DNA from: Spirochaetaceae bacterium
GTDB taxonomy: Bacteria > Spirochaetota > Spirochaetia > WTKD01
Assembly (NCBI GenBank): GCA_011524535.1
Contig: WTKD01000006.1
Span: forward strand, 105,601 to 169,600
DNA: 64,000 nt
Reading direction: 5' to 3'
Shown here: in pieces, positions 43,972-52,695 of the stretch
Numbering within the stretch: the stretch's first letter is position 1
Layout of the letters: the number at the start of each line of letters is the position of its first letter
Made by a program: the position numbers and the translations under genes
Notes under the pieces: generated by a model
Seen by the model: only the letters and a program-made list of their open reading frames with translations
The model's database searches: none
Told to the model about the DNA's origin: nothing

Positions 43972-45581
43972 TTCGACTGTCGACAGGCCAATGGGCTCTT
44001 CTTGGGTTTGTTGGTCTGATCGTTTTTCCAGTTTCTTTTTCTTTTCTTTCCCATTTTTCTTTTGAAGAATTCTCAGAGCTTCTTGGTAGCGAGCGCTTTC
44101 AGTTGATCTTTTTTCGGACCCTGAGGCAGGCGAGTATTAGTACGGCAGGATGTCTTATCCTCGGGTTGCCGGGAGCCTGGCTATACGCACAGCATAAATC
44201 GGCTTTGAGCGTGCCAGGAATACAAACGATGTTGAGAGTATTCTCGATTATTCCTTTTTGTGTTCCTCCTATTGTGTTTGTGTTCTGTGTTGTGTTGGTG
44301 TTTGGGAATAATGGACTTATCAATAGATGGCTTGCATTACCTAAAATTTCCTTTCTATACAGCCAATGGTCTATCATTGGGGTGCACGTTATCTATGATT
44401 TCGGGATATGTGTCCGGTTTGTTGGGCAAGCACTCAGAGAATCGATATTTGGTCATGTGCACAGTTCGAGGATATTGGGCGCCTCTCGATTACAATCCTT
44501 TTTTACGGTTCTTTTGCCTTTGATTGTTCCATCTGTTGCACATGCAGCAAGTGTTACCTTTTTGTTTTGTTTTACAAGTTTTGTCATCGTTATGTCCTTG
44601 GGAAGTGGGCCCCGGGATATCAGTCTTGAAGTTATGATATACGAAGCAATACGTAATGGGTACGATATCACACGAGCAAGCGCACTTGGAGCGGTACAAT
44701 TGGTGGTTGGATTTGTCATAATAGGTTCTTATTCTATGGCTTTGCGGAAGAATATTCCGATTCAGCGGTATTCAATGACTCTAAGAAAGGATTCTATGAT
44801 CCATTTAGGCCTATGGCAATGGGGATTTGCTCTACTATTCGTGGTGCTTTTTGGCGGTTCGGCCCTGGCTTTTATCTTGCGGATATTTGGGAAGGGGCCA
44901 AACTTATTTGGGAGTAATCTCATCGCTATTGTTCCAATTCTGAGGAGCCTGGGGAAAAGTCTTCTGATAGGGGGAAGCACAGCGATGTTCTGCGGTTTTC
45001 TTTCAACGCTTTTGTGTTCCATTGGCATTCAAAGATCGAGATTGTATCGCAGTGTGATGAATTCTTGGGCTAGTATACCGTTAGCAATATCTCCTCTCAT
45101 GATAACACTTTCGCTTATTACAATATTCCCTCGGAACATACCCGGTACAGTATTGGTCGTGTTGGTACATTGTGGCTTGAGCCTGCCCTTTATTGTTCCT
45201 ATCTGTATGCAATATATTCAAAATATTCAAGAAAATCTTGTGCAGGCTCCACGAAACTTGGGGGCAAATTGGGTGCAAAGTTTTTTTCACGTGCGCCTTC
45301 CTCAGGCAAGGTCGCCTATATGGGCGAGTGCAAGCATGGGAATGTTACTGTCGATTGGTGAATTTAACGCTGCTTTTTATCTTGGGGCTCGAGAAAGAGT
45401 TCCTACACTTTCGGTGTATTTATATCAGAGTATTGGTCGATACCGATTTGAAGAGGGCATGGTTGCTATGCTTTTATTAGTACTATTCGTCGTATTATTC
45501 ACTTCTTTTGTTGAACGATTTCGCTCTCGAGGTTCTAGAATTTCTGCGTACGTTCAATATAAGGCGAATTCTTTAACATAG
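43947..45581 (+). CDS. thiP: Thiamine ABC transporter permease (two fused domains)
   Basis: A 544-residue inner-membrane permease with about twelve hydrophobic segments. It has two permease domains, each with an EAA-like loop (ASRLQSFFTVLLPLIVPS in the first half and LGANWVQSFFHVRLPQARSP in the second). The layout is that of ThiP, where one protein forms the whole pore. The start overlaps thiB. A 159-base gap with no recognised feature separates it from thiQ. Confidence 0.9.
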   Translation: MESSDESVIRLSTGQWALLGFVGLIVFPVSFSFLSHFSFEEFSELLGSERFQLIFFRTLRQASISTAGCLILGLPGAWLYAQHKSALSVPGIQTMLRVFSIIPFCVPPIVFVFCVVLVFGNNGLINRWLALPKISFLYSQWSIIGVHVIYDFGICVRFVGQALRESIFGHVHSSRILGASRLQSFFTVLLPLIVPSVAHAASVTFLFCFTSFVIVMSLGSGPRDISLEVMIYEAIRNGYDITRASALGAVQLVVGFVIIGSYSMALRKNIPIQRYSMTLRKDSMIHLGLWQWGFALLFVVLFGGSALAFILRIFGKGPNLFGSNLIAIVPILRSLGKSLLIGGSTAMFCGFLSTLLCSIGIQRSRLYRSVMNSWASIPLAISPLMITLSLITIFPRNIPGTVLVVLVHCGLSLPFIVPICMQYIQNIQENLVQAPRNLGANWVQSFFHVRLPQARSPIWASASMGMLLSIGEFNAAFYLGARERVPTLSVYLYQSIGRYRFEEGMVAMLLLVLFVVLFTSFVERFRSRGSRISAYVQYKANSLT

Positions 45582-45740
45582 AAGCTAAAAAAAGGCGTTT
45601 GTAGTTCGAAACGATGTGATAGACTTTTTGTATAATTCTTGATGTTGTCTTTAAATGGCGATGGTTTATTGCTAATAATGCGCGAGCTATACTACACGTC
45701 ACTAATAATATTTTTTTAGTGCATTTCTGGAGGATGATTT

Positions 45741-46841
45741 ATGGCTTTAGAACTTCGGAATCTTGTGTGCGAGAGAGACTCTTTTCGTTTAGAAATAAAC
45801 GTTGAATTTTCTTCTGGAGCAATAACAACGATTGTTGGAAAAAGCGGGGCGGGTAAAACGAGCCTTTTGTACGCTATTGCAGGGTTTCTACCTGTAAAGC
45901 ATGGACATATTATTCACAAAAAAAGAGAAATACAGGCGCTCCCGCTTGAAAAACGGAACGTAGGGATAGTGTTTCAGGATTATGCATTGTTTTCACATAT
46001 GACGGTGTATGAGAATATTGCATATGGGCTGAAAGTTCGAAAAACAGGGAATGAGGAGATGAGGCGACGTGTTGTGGAGCTTGTGGAACGTTGTTCTCTG
46101 GGAGGTTTGACAACGAGAATGGCAACCGAACTTTCAGGAGGACAACAACAACGAGTTGCTATCGCAAGAGCGCTAGCCTATGATCCTGATATTCTGCTTT
46201 GTGATGAAGCCCTAGGATCGCTCGAAGGAAAATTGCGTCAGGATATGCAATTGCTCCTTCAAGATCATACACAGCGTACAAATGCGACGGTTCTGTATGT
46301 AACGCATGATCGTAAAGAAGCCTTGTCCCTCGGGGATCACATCCTTGGTATTAATGATGGCACTTTTTTATTTCAAGGGAAACCGGAAGCATTGTACCAG
46401 ACGCCAAAGTCATCAATTGCAGCTGGATTACTGGGAGATTACAACGAAATTTGGGCAAGAGTTGATGGAAAAGAGGACAAGAGCTGGCGGTTGGTGCATG
46501 CAGAATGGGGAATACTGTTTTGCCGAGGCTCCGATGATGCGGCTTGGCGGGTTGATGAGAAAAGATGCATTCTTGTTCGCCCAGAGAAAATACGAATAGC
46601 TCCAGACACTCCTGCACAGCGCAGCAGGCAGAAAAAGAAGACCACCGAAATCGCATCTACAACCGGGTTATGCGCAAGGGCGAAAATTATTTCACAGCGA
46701 TTCCATGGACAATATTGGGTTTTAGAACTTGTACCAAGTGCGGAAAATAATCGAACGATACTACACGCATTTTCTCCTGAACCCATGCCATCGAGTACGT
46801 GCATGGTGGAGATCGCCACTGAGGATATGTGTCCAATATAA
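45741..46841 (+). CDS. thiQ: Thiamine ABC transporter ATP-binding protein
   Basis: The 366 residues have Walker A GKSGAGKT (33-40), Q-loop FQD, signature LSGGQQQR, Walker B ILLCDEALGSLE and the switch His in THDRKEA. It supplies ATP for thiamine uptake. The C-terminal 130 residues are an extension with a possible TOBE-like fold (ILVRPEKIRIAP), longer than E. coli ThiQ and more like iron or sugar ABC ATPases. The start has GGAGGAT six bases upstream. Because of the 159-base gap after thiP it may have its own promoter. Confidence 0.85.
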   Translation: MALELRNLVCERDSFRLEINVEFSSGAITTIVGKSGAGKTSLLYAIAGFLPVKHGHIIHKKREIQALPLEKRNVGIVFQDYALFSHMTVYENIAYGLKVRKTGNEEMRRRVVELVERCSLGGLTTRMATELSGGQQQRVAIARALAYDPDILLCDEALGSLEGKLRQDMQLLLQDHTQRTNATVLYVTHDRKEALSLGDHILGINDGTFLFQGKPEALYQTPKSSIAAGLLGDYNEIWARVDGKEDKSWRLVHAEWGILFCRGSDDAAWRVDEKRCILVRPEKIRIAPDTPAQRSRQKKKTTEIASTTGLCARAKIISQRFHGQYWVLELVPSAENNRTILHAFSPEPMPSSTCMVEIATEDMCPI

Positions 46842-46862
46842 TTATTGTCTTAGACCGATGAT

Positions 46863-46888
46863 TTCCTGCTTGTAGGATCAAGCAGGAA
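46863..46888. terminator. Bidirectional terminator hairpin between thiQ and troD
   Basis: A perfect 10-bp stem, TTCCTGCTTG and CAAGCAGGAA, with a six-base loop TAGGAT lies between the convergent thiQ and troD genes and overlaps the last codons of troD. A modest T-rich run (TTTGATTTT) follows on the plus strand. It probably ends transcription from both sides. Confidence 0.65.
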
Positions 46889-47777
46889 GGTTTGATTTTG
46901 TAGGTTTTCGGAAGTTTGTTTTTGATTTAATCATCATAGAGAAGAGCAAGATAATAAAACCAGTCGTAGCAGCTCCTCCGGCTATGCTTGTGTTAGGGAG
47001 TGAGGCTAGCGCTGGCAATGCTATCGAGATCAGAAAACCACTAATCATTGCGGTAACCCCGAAAGCTGTTGTTACAAGAAAAAAGACCGTGATATTCTTT
47101 GAGAAAAGTTGGGCTGTTGCCGCAGGAATTACGAACAAGGCAATAGTGATAATACTGCCAGCGATTTCAAATAATGCAACGTTTGTGATTGCTATATCAA
47201 TGATCAAAAGATAGCGTATTGTTCGTACAGGAATCCCCTGCATACGGGCGTACAAGGGATCAAATATAAACAAAGAAATTTCTTTCTTAAAAAAAACGAA
47301 TACCACGAGGTGAATGATTGAAAGCACAAACAGTTGTATAAAGGCTGGAGGTATGGACAGGCCAAATATCGATATTGAAATGAGAGGAGTCAATTCTAAA
47401 GCTCCGAATAATACACAGGAAGGATCTAGATCGACATTATCTGCTCCCTGTACCATAAGTAAGAGGCCAATAGAAAAGAATATGCTGAACAGTATACCAA
47501 GCAAGGCATTTGCTTCGGTACGTAATGTTTTTTGAAGGTATTCAAGGAGCAAGACCAGCAAAACGGCGACAATGACTGCCCCGATAAACATTATAATACT
47601 ATTGCGAGAGTTGGTTATTATGAATGCGATAGCGAGACCAGGGAGAATAGCATGTGATATGGCATCGGACATGAGGGCATTTTTTCGGAGTACAAGTATT
47701 CCACCAGGGAGAGCCGCGGCGATTGCGGCGAAGATGCTTATGCCCAATATCCATGCGTCGATCGAAGTAAATATCAT
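46878..47777 (-). CDS. troD: Metal ABC transporter permease (TroD-like)
   Basis: A 299-residue membrane protein of the ABC-3 family (zinc/manganese/iron permeases) with about eight or nine helices. The family text is present: LPGGILVLRKNALMSDAISHAILPGLA near residue 24-50 and GIPVRTIRYLLI. It pairs with TroC to form the pore. It overlaps troC by four bases and ends the troABCD operon. Confidence 0.88.
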   Translation of the reverse strand: MIFTSIDAWILGISIFAAIAAALPGGILVLRKNALMSDAISHAILPGLAIAFIITNSRNSIIMFIGAVIVAVLLVLLLEYLQKTLRTEANALLGILFSIFFSIGLLLMVQGADNVDLDPSCVLFGALELTPLISISIFGLSIPPAFIQLFVLSIIHLVVFVFFKKEISLFIFDPLYARMQGIPVRTIRYLLIIDIAITNVALFEIAGSIITIALFVIPAATAQLFSKNITVFFLVTTAFGVTAMISGFLISIALPALASLPNTSIAGGAATTGFIILLFSMMIKSKTNFRKPTKSNLPA

Positions 47778-49099
47778 ACGTAGCGTTCTCCCATTAATAA
47801 TTCTACGGTTTCAGAAAAGAGGATAGGGTGTTCTTCTTGTAGTAAGCTATGAATTTCTGGGGATAATTGGGTACGTGCTCGCGTTTCTTGCATGTTATTC
47901 GTATTAGAGAAGGTGTGTAAGAGACTTGGTTCATTACGAATAAGGAAATGGTATAATTCATGTCTTCGCATCGTTGTAAGTGCGGCTCTAACCCCATCGG
48001 GGGTGAGGGTATATTCTTCGACTATTTCTATCCATCCGTTTCTGCGAAGTAATTTGGCAATTCCATACAGTTGAGTGGGAGTCCATCCCGTTTTTTCTAG
48101 TACGTAGGCGTGAGGAAGGGATAGGCTTGATAAAGAATCTAATGAGAATTCTTCATCAGGGGAGATATTTTCAAAACTTGTTTGCCAGACGCGCAGCAGT
48201 TGCTGGATACATCGCTTTTTTTTCTGAGAACGAAGCTCTAGAGAGGTGGATATGATCCCTCCTCGTTTTCCTAATAAAACACTAAAGACAAATATCACAC
48301 TCGATGACAGCACAATGATGGGACCTGCAGGTGCATTCTCAAATCGTGTACTAAGCATTGTTCCGATAAAGGTACTACACAAACCGAATCCACCCGACAA
48401 AAAGAGCATTGTTGGGAGCTGCTTGGTCCATAATTGGGCAGAGACCGCGGGAATAATTAAGAATGTGATAATAAGGATTATTCCGGTTGCTTGTAGTCCA
48501 GACAATACCATCAGAAGCGATGATAGTCCTAAAAGGATGTCTACTCGTTCGGGTTTATAGCCAAGGGTCCGAGCAAAAAGGGAGTCGAATACGCAGGCAT
48601 GTATGGGGCGGTAGAAAATCAGTATAAGGGTCAACGTGATACATGAAATGATACTTATGACTATAGCATCAGAAAAGAGCATAGCTGCCGGTTTCCCATA
48701 TAGGAATCGATTGATGCCACTGGCGCTACTAGTAGGCAATTTTTGAATGATTGTCAGTAGAAATATGCCAAATCCAAATAATGCGCTCAAAATAACCGCG
48801 ATACTCGTTCCCTCATCGAGTATCTTCAATGAGCTAAAATATTGCAAGGAAGATAACGCAATAAAACAGGTGACTGCGGCCCCTAAGAGGAGTCCAAACG
48901 TTGATATGCGCATACCCAATGCAAACAATATGAGAAAGGCGAGTGCAATACCTGGAAGGCTTCCATGCGAGATAGCATCGCCGATCAAGGAACGTCGCCG
49001 GAGCAATAGAAAAACACCCAAAACTCCAGAAGAAAGCCCAAGAGTACAAGTGCCAAAAAGGACAACAAGGGTATTGTAATGGAATGGTAATTCATGCAT
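47774..49099 (-). CDS. troC: Metal ABC transporter permease fused to a DtxR-like domain (TroC)
   Basis: Residues 1-280 are an ABC-3 permease (GVFLLLRRRSLIGDAISHGSLPGIAL, several helices). Residues about 295-441 are a soluble winged-helix region: VLEKTGWTPTQLYGIAKLLRRNGW, EYTLTPDGVRAALTTMRRHELYHFL and LSPEIHSLL. This follows the DNA-binding and dimer parts of DtxR/TroR. Several metal ligands of DtxR are not obvious. No separate troR lies in the window, so this fused domain may replace it or gate the transporter. ATG 49099 with AGGA is chosen over TTG 49105. It is 2 bases after the troB stop. Confidence 0.85.
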   Translation of the reverse strand: MHELPFHYNTLVVLFGTCTLGLSSGVLGVFLLLRRRSLIGDAISHGSLPGIALAFLILFALGMRISTFGLLLGAAVTCFIALSSLQYFSSLKILDEGTSIAVILSALFGFGIFLLTIIQKLPTSSASGINRFLYGKPAAMLFSDAIVISIISCITLTLILIFYRPIHACVFDSLFARTLGYKPERVDILLGLSSLLMVLSGLQATGIILIITFLIIPAVSAQLWTKQLPTMLFLSGGFGLCSTFIGTMLSTRFENAPAGPIIVLSSSVIFVFSVLLGKRGGIISTSLELRSQKKKRCIQQLLRVWQTSFENISPDEEFSLDSLSSLSLPHAYVLEKTGWTPTQLYGIAKLLRRNGWIEIVEEYTLTPDGVRAALTTMRRHELYHFLIRNEPSLLHTFSNTNNMQETRARTQLSPEIHSLLQEEHPILFSETVELLMGERYV

Positions 49100-49101
49100 G
49101 A

Positions 49102-49884
49102 TCAAAATTCCTGAAAGAAGGATTTTGGTTCGCCTGCATAGGTGTTACGTATATTTTCTTTTGTAAATGTTTCCTGTATCGGTCCATATGCTATGACCGT
49201 TCCGTTCAAGAAAATGATTTGATCGAATAATTTTTGTGCAGTGTGCAGATTATGATGGATTATGATGATGCATTTATCACGTTTTTTTAACATACGTAAT
49301 ACTTCCTGCAACACGTCTTCTGTTTTTGCATCTACTCCTGCGAATGGTTCATCCAAGAAATAGATATTCGAATCTTGTATCAAGGATCTTGCAAAGAAAA
49401 CGCGTTGCTGTTGTCCTCCGGACAGTTCGCCGATTTGTGCATCTCCATATTCTGACATACCGACGGTTTCCAAAGCCTGTATACAGGCATAGCGTTCGGC
49501 CATAGAAACACGTTTAAACATCCCCAATTTTCGATAGAGGCCCATCATCACGAGGTTTGTTACGGTGATTGGATAGTTCCAGTCTATGCTTTCTCTTTGT
49601 GGAACATAGGATAATTGGTGTAATTGATGTTTAACCGGTTTCCCAAAAATTTTAATAACACCGGTGGTGTTTGGGATTACGTCTAGAATTGCTTTCAATA
49701 ACGTTGATTTTCCTGCTCCATTTGGGCCCATGACACCAACGATACATCCGGATTCAATATCCAAGTGTACATCCCACAAGACAGGATCTTTTCCATAGTG
49801 AACCATCAAGTCGGCCACGGAAAGGGGATATGCATTGCGTAGGGATTGTTCTTTGTTATGGGCATGTAGTATTTTTGCGTTCAT
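49102..49884 (-). CDS. troB: Metal ABC transporter ATP-binding protein (TroB)
   Basis: A 260-residue ABC ATPase with Walker A GPNGAGKST, signature LSGGQQQR, Walker B YFLDEPFAGVD and switch His in IIIHHNLHT. It energises Mn, Zn or Fe uptake through TroC and TroD. The start overlaps the troA stop by four bases. Confidence 0.92.
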   Translation of the reverse strand: MNAKILHAHNKEQSLRNAYPLSVADLMVHYGKDPVLWDVHLDIESGCIVGVMGPNGAGKSTLLKAILDVIPNTTGVIKIFGKPVKHQLHQLSYVPQRESIDWNYPITVTNLVMMGLYRKLGMFKRVSMAERYACIQALETVGMSEYGDAQIGELSGGQQQRVFFARSLIQDSNIYFLDEPFAGVDAKTEDVLQEVLRMLKKRDKCIIIIHHNLHTAQKLFDQIIFLNGTVIAYGPIQETFTKENIRNTYAGEPKSFFQEF

Positions 49885-50885
49885 TGTTCCTCTTCATCGA
49901 GTAGATCTTGAAATCCTCCCGGGCGAGGGATTCCATGTAATGCTTGGGTGATGAGAGTAGCATTGTGATCGATCATGCCTACATATGTACCTCGATATGT
50001 TTCTGGGTGACCCATAGCGTCAGAGAACAATGACCCACCGATAGACACAGTATGCCCTTGCGCTGCAGCCCCTTCTATTAAACTTCGGACATACCTGTCT
50101 TGAACACTACTTTCAACAAAAATTGATGGTATTTTGCGCTCTACTATGAAATTTACGAGACTGTTTACTCGCTCAAGGCTTGCCTCGCTGAGGGTAGACA
50201 GACCTTGAATACCCCTCACTGTAATGCCGTATGCCTCACCAAAATAGCTAAATGCATCGTGAGCAGTGATTACGATGCGATGCGCTTCCGGAATTGTTCT
50301 TATTGATTCATGTACATAAGCATCCAATGCGGAAAGAGTTTCCTGGTATGTACTGGCATTTGCTTCGTAGTTATTTTTGTTTTCTGGATCGATGCCCGAG
50401 AGTATATTTGCAATAATTGGAATGGTCTGCGACCAGAGAGATACATCCATCCATGCATGGGGGTCGGGGGTTTCTTCTGAATAGATTAGAGAAGAAGGAG
50501 ACAGTTGTTCTGCAAGGGCAAAAATGTTCGTTGGATTTTCTTTCTGTAAAACTTCTAATACATTTGCCATCGCTCCTTCAAGATGTAGTCCGTGAAAAAA
50601 TACAAGGTCAGCAGTGCTAAGCGCGTTAACATCATTACGCGTGGGAGTGTAAAGGTGAGGGTCTATTCCAGATCCCATGATTACAGTAACACGAGCATGA
50701 GCACCAGCTATTTGGCTTACAACATCTCCTATCATACCGGTTGTAGTAACAACGTGTATGGCCGATGAGGAATACGATTTTTCAGAAGTAGAAGGGTTGC
50801 TGTTGCCGATAATTAGAGCAAATACAATGACAGCAGCTATAAAGAGAATCAATAGAATTGAGAATAGTCTTACCGAGTACTTCAT
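49881..50885 (-). CDS. troA: Metal ABC transporter substrate-binding protein (TroA)
   Basis: The 334-residue zinc/manganese-binding protein has an N-terminal hydrophobic segment (VRLFSILLILFIAAVIVFAL) that may stay as an anchor. Its metal ligands are in GIDPHLYTPT, DPHAWMD, TAHDAFSYFGEAYG and GGSLFSDAMG (three His and one Asp). It delivers the metal to TroC/TroD. ATG 50885 is the start; TTG 50888 is one codon upstream. Two direct repeats lie about 56 and 78 bases upstream and may be operator sites. Confidence 0.92.
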   Translation of the reverse strand: MKYSVRLFSILLILFIAAVIVFALIIGNSNPSTSEKSYSSSAIHVVTTTGMIGDVVSQIAGAHARVTVIMGSGIDPHLYTPTRNDVNALSTADLVFFHGLHLEGAMANVLEVLQKENPTNIFALAEQLSPSSLIYSEETPDPHAWMDVSLWSQTIPIIANILSGIDPENKNNYEANASTYQETLSALDAYVHESIRTIPEAHRIVITAHDAFSYFGEAYGITVRGIQGLSTLSEASLERVNSLVNFIVERKIPSIFVESSVQDRYVRSLIEGAAAQGHTVSIGGSLFSDAMGHPETYRGTYVGMIDHNATLITQALHGIPRPGGFQDLLDEEEQ

Positions 50886-50940
50886 CAATACAGCATAGAG
50901 AAAAAAATAAATATTTGCAAGAGCAAAACAAAATTTTTGA

Positions 50941-50970
50941 TCAACAAAGAATTAGAGGTTAGTCAACAAA
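50941..50970. promoter_or_regulatory. Direct repeats TCAACAAA upstream of troA
   Basis: TCAACAAA occurs at 50941-50948 and again at 50963-50970, 22 bases apart (about two helix turns), upstream of troA on the minus strand. They may bind a metalloregulator such as a TroR-type protein. This is inference; no such regulator is identified nearby apart from the DtxR-like domain of TroC. Confidence 0.35.
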
Positions 50971-51005
50971 TAAGGGTATAATTTATCTATTCAGTCAAAA
51001 CGATG

Positions 51006-51611
51006 CTAGGGTCGTTCAAGCAAGGTTGCGCCAGCTTGCTCCATATTATGTAGAGCATTTTCTACGTCTTTCGGGTGCAGGTTCACGCCACGAATAGCGT
51101 CACAATGCAGCCGAACGGTATAGCCGAGGGAAATTGCATCAAGAACGGTATAGAGGACGCAATAGTCGGTTGCCAAGCCACAGATATTCAGGTTTGACTC
51201 ATTCATACCGGATAATATCTGGTGGAGCGAAGTTTCGTTTTTTCTGTGATTATCGAAAAATCCGCTATAACTATCGATGTCTAGATTGGTTCCTTTATGA
51301 ATAACCTCGGTGATGAGACGAATGTCTAACTCTGAGGCGAATGATGCTCCAAAGCTCCCTTGTACGCAATGTTCTGGCCACATGATCTGGGGCAAGGAAT
51401 CTATCTCTATGGTATCCCCTACGTTTGTACCCTTATTATTACTCGCAAAACTACAATGATCAGGGGGGTGCCAGTCCATTGTTGCAATAACATGCTCGTA
51501 TTCCGTTTGCAAATGGTTGATTCGTTCAATAATCTTGTCTCCTTCGGGTACAGCGAGTGCGCCGCCAGGAAGAAAGTCGTTTTGTACATCGACGATAATC
51601 AATGCAGCCAT
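51006..51611 (-). CDS. pncA: Nicotinamidase
   Basis: PncA converts nicotinamide to nicotinate in NAD salvage. The 201 residues have ALIIVDVQNDF with the catalytic Asp, the metal-binding DWHPPDH, MWPEHCVQGSFGA, and GLATDYCVLYT with the nucleophile Cys. The start at ATG 51611 (MAALIIVDV) fits the family length; the frame is open to 51743 but that part overlaps the divergent neighbour and is not conserved. It is alone on this strand. Confidence 0.93.
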   Translation of the reverse strand: MAALIIVDVQNDFLPGGALAVPEGDKIIERINHLQTEYEHVIATMDWHPPDHCSFASNNKGTNVGDTIEIDSLPQIMWPEHCVQGSFGASFASELDIRLITEVIHKGTNLDIDSYSGFFDNHRKNETSLHQILSGMNESNLNICGLATDYCVLYTVLDAISLGYTVRLHCDAIRGVNLHPKDVENALHNMEQAGATLLERP

Positions 51612-51764
51612 GGGACAGAGTACTATTTTCCTATTATTGTGTACATAATCGCTTATCAAAGATGCGAAGCATAGAGGGGTACAGGGAGATCGATGCAGCG
51701 AGGATACAATCCATACAAAAATTCTTTGCTTGTTATCATACATGAATGGGGTGTACAGTTGGTC

Positions 51765-52280
51765 ATGTGTGCTGCAATAGTATTGAATAGAGGTGCAGAA
51801 TATAATTCCTTGTATCGTTCGTATTCTTCAGGTCCATTTCAAGAAAAATTTGCCGGAAATACGCAGCTGGGATTTGCCTACTGGGATCCGCATCCTCTCT
51901 TGCCGGTACGTAAAAAAGATGAAATCGTTCTTTTTGATTGGGGTCATAGAGACGGCGATAGAAATTTACCGAAAACCGGTTGGGCCCGTCTCGAATCCTT
52001 ATCACAAAATGCATGGGATCGCTATAATCCGATAGTTGTCCGTATTCCGGCGCATTATGGATGTGAAAAAAAGGTTTGGTTTGCGGTTCAAGGTGATATA
52101 CGGGGTATCCTTATTCGAGAAGGAAATTATTCCTGTGTGTATATGATTACTCAAGAAGCGACAGAGGCTTATAAAGCTTTGACCAAACATGCCAGGATGC
52201 CTCGATTTCATGATGGACCAAACTCTTTTTCGGTCATCTCTGAACCTACTTACAGAAACTCTGTCGAAAAGCTTGTGTAA
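51765..52280 (+). CDS. Divergent SRAP (YedK/HMCES)-like protein
   Basis: The 171 residues start MCAAIVL, so Cys2 is kept, as in YedK/HMCES, which shield abasic sites by bonding Cys2 to them. LPVRKKDEIVLFDWGH matches the core strand and KTGWARLESL replaces NARAES. PAHYGCEKK stands where GFYEW would be, and TKHARMPRF matches HDRMP with the active His. The central residues differ from the family, so the call rests on order and the ends. The frame is open upstream to 51693, but a start there would place Cys internally and block the chemistry. Confidence 0.6.
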   Translation: MCAAIVLNRGAEYNSLYRSYSSGPFQEKFAGNTQLGFAYWDPHPLLPVRKKDEIVLFDWGHRDGDRNLPKTGWARLESLSQNAWDRYNPIVVRIPAHYGCEKKVWFAVQGDIRGILIREGNYSCVYMITQEATEAYKALTKHARMPRFHDGPNSFSVISEPTYRNSVEKLV

Positions 52281-52375
52281 CTTCTTCTCTCATTGTGTGC
52301 ATATATAAAATTTTTGATATCGAAAAAGAATATTCTTTAGAAAGTGTTTTACATTTCGGAGTAAGGTTATTTGTG

Positions 52376-52404
52376 TTGACAATGAAGTAGGAATATTGTT
52401 GAAT
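52376..52404 (+). promoter_or_regulatory. Promoter of the rubredoxin gene
   Basis: TTGACA at 52376-52381 and TTGAAT at 52399-52404, separated by 17 bases, form a good -35 and a fair -10. The start codon lies 18 bases beyond the -10 end. Confidence 0.6.
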
Positions 52405-52421
52405 ACCACACAGGAGATTGT

Positions 52422-52586
52422 ATGAAGAAATACGTTTGCGATGTATGCGGCTACATATACGACCCCGAAGATGGTGACCCCGAAGAGGGCATTGAACCTG
52501 GGACCCCGTTTGAAGATTTGCCTGAGGAATGGGTGTGTCCGGTATGTGGTGCAGAAAAATCAGAGTTTAAACCAGAAGAAGAATAA
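52422..52586 (+). CDS. Rubredoxin
   Basis: A 54-residue iron protein that carries single electrons. It has [17 protein letters not shown] and [13 protein letters not shown] with the four Cys ligands, and the acidic surface typical of the family. AGGAG lies six bases before ATG 52422. It probably serves anaerobic redox or oxygen/peroxide detoxification; the partner is not in the window. Confidence 0.96.
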   Translation: MKKYVCDVCGYIYDPEDGDPEEGIEPGTPFEDLPEEWVCPVCGAEKSEFKPEEE

Positions 52587-52618
52587 TCTGCACTTGTTTT
52601 CAATCTAGATTGTATATA

Positions 52619-52643
52619 GCAGGACTCCTTAAGAAGGACCTGC
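52619..52643. terminator. Hairpin between rubredoxin and fabF
   Basis: GCAGG-AC-TCCTT-AAG-AAGGA-CCTGC folds as a ten-pair stem with a small bulge between the convergent genes. The T-run is short (CTTTTT eight bases later), so termination is only likely. Confidence 0.45.
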
Positions 52644-52695
52644 ATACAGTACTTTTTGAGTTGTCTTATCCCTTTTATTCTAACCTAATTGCTAA

